Shown: positions 1-6,388 of the stretch, piece by piece
Layout: each line of letters begins with the position of its first letter
Numbering within the stretch: the stretch's first letter is position 1
Assembly (NCBI GenBank): GCA_003242255.1
Contig: QGUT01000042.1
Coordinates: forward strand, 1-11,968
DNA from: Bacillota bacterium
Lineage (GTDB): Bacteria; Bacillota; Thermosediminibacteria; Thermosediminibacterales; Thermosediminibacteraceae
DNA: 11,968 nucleotides
Reading direction: 5' to 3'
Position numbers and translations under genes: made by a program
Notes under the pieces: generated by a model
Database searches by the model: none
The model's input: the letters and a program-made list of their open reading frames with translations, nothing else
What the model was told of the DNA's origin: nothing

Positions 1-57
1 GTAGAGGACGAATTGGATCTGGACTGGGAAAGCATAGAAGAATTCGCATGGGAGTAG
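1..57 (+). CDS. C-terminal tail of an unidentified upstream protein (partial)
   Basis: Frame 1 is open from the first base and ends at a TAG at 55-57. It gives an 18-residue, very acidic tail (VEDELDLDWESIEEFAWE). The stop lies 7 bases before the recJ start, and the recJ SD (AGGAG at 56-60) overlaps it, which is typical of adjacent genes in one operon. The other two forward frames either stop inside the segment or run into recJ. Too little is present to name the protein. Confidence 0.45.
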   Translation, partial: VEDELDLDWESIEEFAWE

Positions 58-64
58 GAGAAAC

Positions 65-2314
65 ATGGAGGGCGTCAAAAGCATAAAAGTACCGGAGAAG
101 ATCTTAGAAGCCGTAGGGGGAAGCGAAATCTTAGCTCAAATACTGGTTAGGCGGGGCATTTCCGAGGATGATGTATTACAGTTCCTTAACCCGGACCTAT
201 ACACCCCCACGGCACCTGAGGAATTGCCGGGGATAGAGGATGCATTAAAGATCCTCCGAAGGGCTATTGAGCAGGGGAAAAAAATTTGCATTTACGGTGA
301 CTACGATGTGGACGGAGTCACCGCTACAGCTTTATTATTTAAAGTGTTAAAAAACCTTGGAGCAAAAGTGAGCTATAAAGTCCCCGACAGGTTTAAAGAA
401 GGCTATGGTATGAAGGAGGAGGTAATTGCACGCCTTCATGATGAAGGGGTTGAGTTAATCCTGACCTGTGACTGCGGGATATCCAATGTAAAGGAAATAG
501 AGCTGGCTAAAGGATTTGGAATGGAAGTGCTGGTAACGGACCACCACGCCCTTCCTCCTGTTTTGCCCAAAGCCGATGTCATAGTAAATCCTCAATTTCT
601 TGCTCCCGATCACCCGGCGCGAGGGCTGCCGGGGGTGGGCGTGGCCTATTTTTTGGCTAAAGCTCTCCTTAAGTGCTACGGTAGAAGCGATGAGGCAGAT
701 GGGTTTCTGGATCTGGTGACCCTTGGCATCATATCGGATGTGGTGGTGCTGAGGGGAGAAAACAGGTACCTCGCCCAAAAGGGAATCCCCTTAATAAAAG
801 AGGGGAGAAATCCCGGAATCAAGGCCTTGATGGAAGTGGCGGGCATAGCTCCCGAAGAGATCACCGAAGAAGATATCGGCTTTAGAATAAGCCCGAGGAT
901 AAACGCCGCCGGCCGCATGCAGCACGCCGGCATCGCGGTGGAACTTTTCTTGACCGAAGACGCCAAAAAGGCAGAGGAACTGGCAAAAAGGCTCGATGAA
1001 TTAAATGAGGAAAGGCGCCGGGTGGGGGATGCCATGCTGGAGGAGGCCGAAGCTCTGCTGAAAGATAGTGAAGGAGGGCCGATCCTTCTCTTTAAACCCC
1101 ACTGGCATCAAGGCATTATAGGCATTACCGCGGGAAGGCTTTGCGAGAAATACAGGGTGCCTGCGATTCTGATGACTTTAAAAGAGGACGGAGAAACGGT
1201 AGTAGGTTCCGCACGATCCATCGAAGGAGTGAATATTTTCGAAGTCTTGCAGGAATGCAGGGACTATTTGGTGGGTTTTGGCGGGCATGCCGGAGCCGCG
1301 GGAATTTCCCTCAGGCTCGATAACCTGGATACCTTCGTAGGTGCCTGTTCCAAGGCAATAGAAAAACGGATGGCTGAAGTAAAGTCAGCTCACGACAGTT
1401 TTGATTTAGAATATCCGATAGAAAAGGTTGATGAAACTTTATATTATGAATTGAGGAAACTGGCTCCCTTTGGTGAAGGTTGGCCCGAACCGGTGTTTTA
1501 CTGTCCCAACGTGGAAGTTATCACAGCACGCCCTACCACTGGTCAGCAGCACTACAGGCTGGTGGTTGGTCACGGGGACAAAAATTTATCCGCTCTATGG
1601 TGGTGGGCGGAAGGTACCCCTGAAAGAGGAACTGTGGATCTTTTATACAGCGTAGGAATCAACCGATGGGACGGAAAAGAAGAAGTACAGCTAATTATCA
1701 AGGGGATTTTAAAAGCTGAGGAAAAAGAGGAAGCTGCGAAGGAGGAAAGAAGGGAGCCCCGATGGATAGATTATCGCTCCTGGAGAGAACTGGGAAAGCC
1801 TGCGCCGATATATGAGGATGCGCTGTACTTTTATGAAGGTCCGCCCTTAAAAGACTTTCTCCAAAAGACGGTTGACAGGTATAAGGTAAAAGAAGCTAGG
1901 CGCCTGGTTCTTCTGTCCTGCCCGCCGGAGCCAAGGGTGCTGGAAGAAATCGTAGCCCTTTCCCAGGCCGAGGAAATAATCCTCGCCTTTTCTCCAGCGG
2001 AGATAGCGGATATTAAAAAAGTTCTGGGCTGGATGATGAAATATATCAAATTTGTGGTAAATAAGCAAAAGGGCCATACGAGTGTCCAAGATCTTGCTGG
2101 CGTCACCGGCCAGACAGAACTGGTGGTAGCGGAGATGCTCCGTTTTTTAGAGGAAAACCGCCTGCTGGAAGTAAAAATGGAAGAATACGGCAGGATGCAC
2201 TTGAAGATAAACGCTACGGAGCGGGTTTCCAATGTCAGGCCTCCGCGCCCTTTGATGGAACTTTTCGAGGAAACCAGAGCCTACCGAAGGTATATGAACA
2301 AATGCCAAATATAA
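65..2314 (+). CDS. recJ: Single-stranded-DNA-specific exonuclease RecJ
   Basis: RecJ is a cytoplasmic 5'-to-3' single-strand DNA exonuclease of the DHH phosphoesterase family, used in recombination and repair. The metal-binding motifs are visible in order: DYDVDG at residues 79-84, an Asp in TCDCG near 136, DHH at 159-161 and an Asp in GIISD at 225. RINAAGRM (278-285) follows. The DHHA1 domain contains HWHQGIIGITAGR near 346-358, SARSIEGVN and GGHAGAAG (406-413). An OB-fold-like region starts near LAPFGEGWPEP (466-476). The protein has 749 residues, like the long Firmicute form and unlike the roughly 577-residue E. coli enzyme. The C-terminal part (about 575-749) ends in a stretch that looks like a winged helix (TSVQDLAGVTGQTELVVAEM). 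The ATG has a good SD (AGGAG, 56-60). No terminator hairpin is obvious after the stop. Confidence 0.95.
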   Translation: MEGVKSIKVPEKILEAVGGSEILAQILVRRGISEDDVLQFLNPDLYTPTAPEELPGIEDALKILRRAIEQGKKICIYGDYDVDGVTATALLFKVLKNLGAKVSYKVPDRFKEGYGMKEEVIARLHDEGVELILTCDCGISNVKEIELAKGFGMEVLVTDHHALPPVLPKADVIVNPQFLAPDHPARGLPGVGVAYFLAKALLKCYGRSDEADGFLDLVTLGIISDVVVLRGENRYLAQKGIPLIKEGRNPGIKALMEVAGIAPEEITEEDIGFRISPRINAAGRMQHAGIAVELFLTEDAKKAEELAKRLDELNEERRRVGDAMLEEAEALLKDSEGGPILLFKPHWHQGIIGITAGRLCEKYRVPAILMTLKEDGETVVGSARSIEGVNIFEVLQECRDYLVGFGGHAGAAGISLRLDNLDTFVGACSKAIEKRMAEVKSAHDSFDLEYPIEKVDETLYYELRKLAPFGEGWPEPVFYCPNVEVITARPTTGQQHYRLVVGHGDKNLSALWWWAEGTPERGTVDLLYSVGINRWDGKEEVQLIIKGILKAEEKEEAAKEERREPRWIDYRSWRELGKPAPIYEDALYFYEGPPLKDFLQKTVDRYKVKEARRLVLLSCPPEPRVLEEIVALSQAEEIILAFSPAEIADIKKVLGWMMKYIKFVVNKQKGHTSVQDLAGVTGQTELVVAEMLRFLEENRLLEVKMEEYGRMHLKINATERVSNVRPPRPLMELFEETRAYRRYMNKCQI

Positions 2315-2329
2315 TTGGTGGGGCTTTTG

Positions 2330-2488
2330 CTACTGCGGCTTTCCCTTTCTTCGCATTTTCAGCCGCTTATAGGATAAACCTATGCCGATAAGTAAAGTTG
2401 GGATAAAATTTGCTAGAAAGTCGGATAATAATGGCTGAACCGTTATCCCCAAAGCCTCTAAAATTATACCAGTTCTTCGGGCAACTTT
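2330..2488 (-). pseudogene. Out-of-frame 3' segment of a small membrane protein ORF (probable decayed gene)
   Basis: On the minus strand a second frame is open from just after a TGA (2491-2489) to a TAG at 2332-2330, about 52 codons. It encodes a plausible membrane segment (PLLSDFLANFIPTLLIGIG) followed by a basic tail (YKRLKMRRKGKPQ). It has no convincing start or SD. It continues in the -1 frame from where the neighbouring minus-strand ORF (2464-2721) stops. A single frameshift near 2475 would join the two into a protein of about 135 residues with three membrane segments. I infer one gene that has frameshifted. Two tiny overlapping genes, or a chance open frame, remain possible. Confidence 0.35.
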
Positions 2489-2721
2489 TCAGGAATTCTA
2501 TTCATCCTTAAATAGAAAAATACGAATAGCCATATTCCGATTCCGACGGCAGCGATGAGAAGGCCTGTAAGAAAATCGTATTTTTTATCTATTTCGGTGT
2601 CCATAAGTGTACCTGCGAAGGCGTATAAAAATGTGAACCCTATTGCTGAAAGAACTAGTATAGGAGAACCGTAGTTCTCCAAAATCCAAGGTAAAAGGAT
2701 TTGTTGGAAGGCCCTTGACAT
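2464..2721 (-). CDS. Hypothetical small membrane protein, probably a remnant
   Basis: The 85-residue ORF begins MSRAFQQILLPWILENYG and has two hydrophobic segments, about residues 17-37 and 51-73, with the loop DTEIDKKYDF between them. It looks like the end of a larger transporter-like membrane protein, but I do not recognise the family. The ATG at 2721 has no SD. The frame stays open upstream (a TTG lies at 2751), but that DNA is a strong promoter and riboswitch on the other strand, so its apparent protein sequence is probably chance. The ORF may be the 3' remnant of a gene whose 5' part was replaced. The downstream segment in another frame (2330-2488) supports decay. Confidence 0.4.
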   Translation of the reverse strand: MSRAFQQILLPWILENYGSPILVLSAIGFTFLYAFAGTLMDTEIDKKYDFLTGLLIAAVGIGIWLFVFFYLRMNRIPEKLPEELV

Positions 2722-2744
2722 ATTTATGAAATTGAAAATATAAT
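2715..2744 (+). promoter_or_regulatory. Sigma-A-type promoter of the riboswitch leader
   Basis: A perfect -35 TTGACA (2715-2720) is separated by 18 bases from a perfect -10 TATAAT (2739-2744). Transcription would start near 2751, giving a leader of about 200 bases that carries the ykkC-type aptamer and terminator before the start codon at 2954. The promoter overlaps the 5' end of the opposite-strand membrane ORF. Confidence 0.85.
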
Positions 2745-2784
2745 AATACAACGAAAAAATTATTGGGCACGGGTATACAGGAAT

Positions 2785-2893
2785 ACTTGTAGGGAGGGTG
2801 CCTAGGGTTCCGGCCCGCAGGGCGTCAGGACCAAGCGGCCCGGGCAGGCAAGGCCTGCCACACCGTAGGGATAAAAGCCCTCGGAAAGTCCCT
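2785..2893 (+). promoter_or_regulatory. ykkC-family riboswitch aptamer, probably the ppGpp/PRPP subtype
   Basis: The conserved ykkC landmarks occur in order: CTAGGGTTCCG (2802-2812), a P2 hairpin GCCC-gca-GGGC (2813-2823), AGGACCAAGCG (2827-2837), a P3 hairpin GGCAGGC-aag-GCCTGCC (2843-2859), then ACACCG and AGGGATAAAAGCCC (2860-2880). Guanidine-I members usually read GGUCCGAGAG after P2. Here the sequence is GGACCAAGCG, as I recall for the PRPP and ppGpp subtypes. Those ligand classes are known from amino-acid and purine genes. The gene downstream is glutamate-synthase-like, so I favour ppGpp. The 3' conserved strand is shared with the terminator stem, which implies an ON switch. Family assignment is firm; the ligand is inference and the outer edges are approximate. 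Confidence 0.8.
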
Positions 2894-2920
2894 GAGGAGG
2901 GAATTTCCGAGGGCTTTTAT
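2871..2920 (+). terminator. Riboswitch-controlled intrinsic terminator
   Basis: A perfect 17-base inverted repeat (ATAAAAGCCCTCGGAAA at 2871-2887 and its complement at 2904-2920) encloses an inner stem TCCCT-GAGG-AGGGA (2889-2902). The GC-rich stem ends in TTTTAT, as an intrinsic terminator should. Its left arm contains the AUAAAAGCCC of the aptamer, so the aptamer and terminator exclude each other. Confidence 0.9.
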
Positions 2921-2953
2921 TGATCATTTTAAAACTAATTGGGGGGATGGTAG

Positions 2954-4594
2954 ATGATTTCATGGCCAAAATCCAACGATGTGTTGGGGACGGTGAATAG
3001 GGGAAATCCGGCCGAGTCGGGGCTCTGCACTCTTTGCCGGGTCGACTGCCAGGGCAAGTGCGAAACCTGGCTTTCAAGCCTTATCGGCAGGAAAATTCTG
3101 TACCCCAGGGATTTTGGGTCGGTGACGGCCGGCAGCGGCAACACCGTGCACCTCGGAGTTTCCTACAATTCCCTGAGGATTTTAGGATATAACTACGGCG
3201 CTTCGGGGCTTAAGGGTAATCTTACCGATTCGGCGGACGACTGCATATTTCCCAACGTAGACCTATCTACCGAATTCGGCAATGGGGAAAAGATAAAAGC
3301 GAGGCTCCCCATAATCACGGGAGCTCTAGGCTCTACTTTTGTGGCAGCCAAGTACTGGGATTCCCTGGCCATCGGAGCGGCCCTCGTGGGGATTCCGATA
3401 GTAATAGGAGAAAATGTGGTGGGGGTCGATAAGAATTCCGTCATAGAAAACGGGAAAATAAAAGCGGCGCCGGAACTCGACAGGAGGATAGAAGTTTACA
3501 GGAAGTACCATGACGGGTACGGAGCAATCTTTGTCCAGCTCAATGTGGAGGATACCCGGAATAAAGTGGCCGAGTACGTCATAGAAAAGTACGGCGATGG
3601 AGTAGTAATAGAGCTCAAGTGGGGCCAGGGGGCAAAGTGCATAGGGGGAGAAATTCAGGTAAAGGACATTGAGTACGCCACTTTTCTGAAAAGGAGGGGA
3701 TATGTGGTCGATCCGGACCCGGAAAAGCCGGAAGTCGTGGAAGCTTACAAAAGCGGAACTGTAAAATCCTTCGCCAGGCACAGCAGGCTCGGGTACACCG
3801 ACCTTTCTTCTCCGGAAGAAGTGAGGGAGAAATTTTTGGAGTCGGTGGAGCATTTGAGAAAGCTGGGCTTTAAGCGTATAACGTTGAAGACCGGGGCTTA
3901 TTCGGTGGACGGCCTGGCCATGGCCATCAAGTACGCCACTGAGGCGGGACTGGACCTGCTCACCATAGACGGTTCCGGCGGCGGAACCGGAATGAGTCCC
4001 TGGAACATGATGGAGAACTGGGGTATACCGTCCATACTGCTGCATTCCAAGGCTTACGAGTACGCCGATATTCTGAGGAAAAAAGGCTACAAAGTGGTAG
4101 ACATGGCCTTCGGAGGGGGGCTCGCAAGGGAGGACCACATCTTTAAAGCCCTCGCTTTAGGATCGCCCTTTGTAAAAGCGGTATGCATGGGAAGAGCCCT
4201 CATGATCCCGGCCTTTTTGGGATCCAATATCGAAGGGGCGCTTCACCCCGAGAGGAAAGAAAAAGTGAACGGCAACTGGGATGCCCTTCCACCCACCGTT
4301 TCCCAGATAGGGCTGAAGGCGGAGGAAATCTTTGCGGGTTACCAGGAGGTCAAGGAAAAGGTCGGCCAGGAGGAGATGAAGAACATACCCTACGGGGCCA
4401 TAGCCTTCTGGACCTTGGCCGACAAACTCTCGGCGGGGCTGCAGCAACTCATGGCCGGCGCGAGAAAGTTTTCGGTGGGGGCTATTTCCAGGGGCGATAT
4501 AGCTTCCTGCAACCGGGAGACCGAAAGGGAGACCAGGATTCCGTTTATTACGGAGGCGAGGGAAGAATTGGCATTGAAAATACTGGATTCCTGA
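2954..4594 (+). CDS. FMN-binding glutamate-synthase-like protein
   Basis: The 546-residue protein matches the FMN/synthase domain of the glutamate synthase large subunit. Visible parts are CIGGEIQVKDIEYATF (229-244), a barrel strand with GAYSVDG (314-320), the glycine-rich TIDGSGGGTGMSP (337-349) equivalent to ISGHDGGTGASP in GltB, and the phosphate-binding region GGGLAREDHIFKALALG (387-403). It lacks the glutaminase domain and the GltB C-terminal GXGXG domain. The usual CX5CX4C iron-sulfur motif is also missing: the corresponding region has one Cys (411). Instead the N-terminus has CX2CX3CX3C (Cys 25, 28, 32, 36), which may hold a metal cluster. No GltD-like partner lies nearby, so glutamate synthesis is not assured. 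The start ATG follows GGGGGG (2941-2946). Expression is probably set by the upstream riboswitch. Confidence 0.85.
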   Translation: MISWPKSNDVLGTVNRGNPAESGLCTLCRVDCQGKCETWLSSLIGRKILYPRDFGSVTAGSGNTVHLGVSYNSLRILGYNYGASGLKGNLTDSADDCIFPNVDLSTEFGNGEKIKARLPIITGALGSTFVAAKYWDSLAIGAALVGIPIVIGENVVGVDKNSVIENGKIKAAPELDRRIEVYRKYHDGYGAIFVQLNVEDTRNKVAEYVIEKYGDGVVIELKWGQGAKCIGGEIQVKDIEYATFLKRRGYVVDPDPEKPEVVEAYKSGTVKSFARHSRLGYTDLSSPEEVREKFLESVEHLRKLGFKRITLKTGAYSVDGLAMAIKYATEAGLDLLTIDGSGGGTGMSPWNMMENWGIPSILLHSKAYEYADILRKKGYKVVDMAFGGGLAREDHIFKALALGSPFVKAVCMGRALMIPAFLGSNIEGALHPERKEKVNGNWDALPPTVSQIGLKAEEIFAGYQEVKEKVGQEEMKNIPYGAIAFWTLADKLSAGLQQLMAGARKFSVGAISRGDIASCNRETERETRIPFITEAREELALKILDS

Positions 4595-5242
4595 TTAAAC
4601 AGATCTCGCGCGGAAGTGTTTCTTTATGGTGACGTCGATGGTCTCATGCTCGATCTTGGTGGGGTCAAAATTTAAAAGTTTAAAGGTGGTCTGGATGAAA
4701 AAGCCTATCAAAGCCGCAAAGAAAATGGTGCCGAAGCCGATCATTCCTCCCAGCCTCCATCCGGCCAGGGCTGCGAAAAACTCTATAATTCCGCGACACA
4801 GGCCCACCGGCAGGCCCGTCTTGCGGGAAAGGGCCACCATCAAACTGTCCCTGGGGCCTGCGCCGAAGGCAGCCAGGATGTAAAGATAGGTGCCGAAAGA
4901 AAATATGATCATCCCCAGCACCATCATGAGGGCGCCTGTAATGTAATTGCTGGCGACGGGGATCTTGCCCAGGACCAGATCCAAGAAAGTTCCGAACAGA
5001 ATCATGTTCAGAATCGATCCGATGCCTATTTTTTCTCCCAAAAGGATGACTATGGCCAAAATCAATACGCCGAGGGATATGGAAGCGGTGCCTATGGTAA
5101 TTCCCACGGTTTTTGCCACCCCCGCATGGAAGGCGTCCCATGGAGAATATCCTATCCGGGCGTTGATCGTGAAAGCCATACCCACGGCGCATACGAAAAG
5201 TCCTGCAATCAATTGAACGATTCTCACGTAAAATTGCTTCAT
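4595..5242 (-). CDS. YczE/YyaS-family integral membrane protein
   Basis: The 215-residue hydrophobic protein has five or so membrane segments. It begins MKQFYVRIVQLIAGLFVCAVG and carries the family-like features INARIGYSPWDAFHAG (27-42) and GAGPRDSLMVALSRKTGLPVG. These are typical of YczE-like proteins (COG2364), whose biochemical role is largely unknown; some are annotated as putative transporters. The tail after the last helix is polar (HETIDVTIKKHF). A strong SD (AAGGGGAGG on the minus strand) precedes the ATG. The stop codon abuts that of the glutamate-synthase-like gene with no gap. A candidate promoter lies about 30 bases upstream of the start. Confidence 0.85.
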   Translation of the reverse strand: MKQFYVRIVQLIAGLFVCAVGMAFTINARIGYSPWDAFHAGVAKTVGITIGTASISLGVLILAIVILLGEKIGIGSILNMILFGTFLDLVLGKIPVASNYITGALMMVLGMIIFSFGTYLYILAAFGAGPRDSLMVALSRKTGLPVGLCRGIIEFFAALAGWRLGGMIGFGTIFFAALIGFFIQTTFKLLNFDPTKIEHETIDVTIKKHFRARSV

Positions 5243-5273
5243 AGGTCCTCCCCTTTCGTAAAAATTTAAAAAG

Positions 5274-5302
5274 ATTATATCATCTGGATAAATTTGAGTC
5301 CA
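5274..5302 (-). promoter_or_regulatory. Candidate promoter of the YczE-like gene
   Basis: Read on the minus strand, TGGACT (5302-5297) is followed after 17 bases by a perfect TATAAT (5279-5274). The -35 match is partial. The predicted start, near 5267, leaves a short leader before the ATG at 5242. Confidence 0.6.
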
Positions 5303-5317
5303 TATCCTATATGTGGA
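5299..5317. repeat. Imperfect inverted repeat overlapping the YczE-gene -35 box
   Basis: TCCATAT (5299-5305) and ATATGTGGA (5309-5317) form an interrupted palindrome that overlaps the minus-strand -35 element. It could be an operator for a dimeric regulator, but there is only one copy and no regulator gene nearby. Confidence 0.3.
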
Positions 5318-5346
5318 TGGTAAGCAATTAATTCCGATAAAATCAC

Positions 5347-5375
5347 TTGACTTAACCGCGAGATTCTATTATCAT
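5347..5375 (+). promoter_or_regulatory. Promoter of the cysE-cysS T-box leader
   Basis: TTGACT (5347-5352) and TATCAT (5370-5375) are separated by 17 bases. Transcription would begin near 5382, before the first T-box element, giving a leader of roughly 290 bases. Confidence 0.7.
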
Positions 5376-5427
5376 ATATTTATAAAAATCAACAAAAAAG
5401 TATCGACAAATTATAAATAAATGATAG

Positions 5428-5608
5428 ACGATGATGAGGTTTGTAGGCCCGATACCCTTACAGAGAGGAACCGCCGTAGGCTGAGAGCGGTTCCAAGGAA
5501 AGGCGGGACCGAAGTTGCGCCTCGGAGTTCAGGCCTTGAATAAAAAAGTAGAGGCCTGCGGCTTTGGCCGTTAAGGATAAAGAGCAACAAATCAGAGTGG
5601 GACCGCGG
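5428..5608 (+). promoter_or_regulatory. T-box leader with cysteine (TGC) specifier
   Basis: The leader has the ordered parts of a T-box, which senses uncharged tRNA and allows read-through. Stem I starts with GATGAGG (5432-5438), which pairs across to GCCTCGGAG (5518-5526) in a kink-turn arrangement. It continues with GGCCC (5446-5450) against GGGACC (5505-5510), CCTT against AAGG, then AGAGA and the arm GGAACCGC/GCGGTTCC (5467-5474, 5487-5494). The specifier position just before GCCTCGGAG reads TGC (5516-5518), a Cys codon followed by a purine. A short stem III (GCGGC-tttg-GCCGT) leads into the conserved CCGTTA, and the antiterminator T-box AGAGTGGGACCGCGG spans 5594-5608. The genes downstream are cysE and cysS, which fits a tRNA-Cys ligand. 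Confidence 0.9.
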
Positions 5609-5641
5609 GCCTTTCGCCTCTGGAGAGGTGAAAGGCCTTTT
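5608..5641 (+). terminator. T-box-controlled terminator
   Basis: A 13-bp stem, GGCCTTTCGCCTC (5608-5620) against GAGGTGAAAGGCC (5625-5637) with one G-U pair and a TGGA loop, is followed by TTTT. Its left arm begins at the end of the conserved GGGACCGCGG element, so antiterminator and terminator compete. Confidence 0.9.
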
Positions 5642-5668
5642 GATTTAATTTTGAAGGGAGGGCATACA

Positions 5669-6388
5669 ATGTCGTTGTTGAAGACGATCAAGGAAGATAT
5701 AAAGGTAGTATTCGAGCGCGATCCCGCAGTAAGAAGCATCATAGAAGTGGTGCTGTGCTACCCCGGGTTTCACGCCATTTTGATGCACCGAATAGCTCAT
5801 TTCTTTTACCAGAAGAAGCTTTTCCTGATAGCCAGGATCATATCCCAGATCTCCAGATTCTTCACGGGGATCGAAATCCACCCGGGAGCCAAAATAGGGA
5901 AGGGCTTTTTCATCGACCACGGCATGGGCGTCGTTATAGGCGAGACTACCGAGATCGGAGATAACGTCACGCTTTACCAGGGGGTGACTTTAGGAGGTAC
6001 GGGCAAAGACAAAGGAAAGAGGCATCCGACTCTCGGCAACAATATAGTAGTAGGAGCTGGAGCCAAAGTTCTAGGGCCTATAAAAATAGGTGACAACAGC
6101 AAGATAGGAGCGGGAGCGGTAGTGCTGAAGGACGTGCCGCCTAACTCCACGGTGGTGGGCGTTCCCGGCAAGGCTGTGGTGAGAAAGAAGATAGATTTCG
6201 CCAGGACGGATTTCACCAAAGTAGACCTCAACCACCACCTTCTGCCCGATCCAGTGGCGGACATGATGAAAAGCCTGCAGAGAAAAATCGAAGAACTGGA
6301 GTGGAAAATAGCGCAGCTTGAGAGGAGGCAAGAGGGTGAAAATCTACAATACCCTGACCAGAAGGAAAGAGGAATTCATACCGCTTAA
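5669..6388 (+). CDS. cysE: Serine O-acetyltransferase CysE
   Basis: CysE transfers acetyl from acetyl-CoA to serine, the first committed step of cysteine synthesis. The 239-residue protein has an N-terminal helical domain (1-65). A left-handed beta-helix of hexapeptide repeats follows (about 66-175), including IEIHPGAKIG, the catalytic DHG (83-85) of DHGMGVVIGET, TLYQGVTLGGTG, and AGAKVLGPIKIG. A charged, probably coiled-coil tail starts near 205. The ATG at 5669 has a strong SD (GGGAGGG, 5656-5662). Longer in-frame starts near 5564 lie inside the T-box and are rejected. The last 17 codons overlap cysS by 53 bases, so the very C-terminus (GENLQYPDQKERGIHTA) is read from what is also cysS sequence. 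It is first in the T-box operon. Confidence 0.95.
   Translation: MSLLKTIKEDIKVVFERDPAVRSIIEVVLCYPGFHAILMHRIAHFFYQKKLFLIARIISQISRFFTGIEIHPGAKIGKGFFIDHGMGVVIGETTEIGDNVTLYQGVTLGGTGKDKGKRHPTLGNNIVVGAGAKVLGPIKIGDNSKIGAGAVVLKDVPPNSTVVGVPGKAVVRKKIDFARTDFTKVDLNHHLLPDPVADMMKSLQRKIEELEWKIAQLERRQEGENLQYPDQKERGIHTA

Noticed and set aside
2423..2448. Hairpin GGATAA/TTATCC as a recJ terminator
   Set aside because: The stem is weak, AT-rich and lacks a T-run.
2785..2893. Guanidine-I riboswitch assignment
   Set aside because: The segment after P2 reads GGACCAAGCG rather than the guanidine-type GGUCCGAGAG, and the gene downstream is not a guanidine exporter or carboxylase.
5564..5668. N-terminal extension of cysE from an upstream in-frame start
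   Set aside because: It lies inside the T-box antiterminator and terminator, and the ATG at 5669 has a strong SD.
6318..6335. TTG start for cysS
   Set aside because: It precedes the SD AGGAGG, which is correctly spaced for the GTG at 6336.
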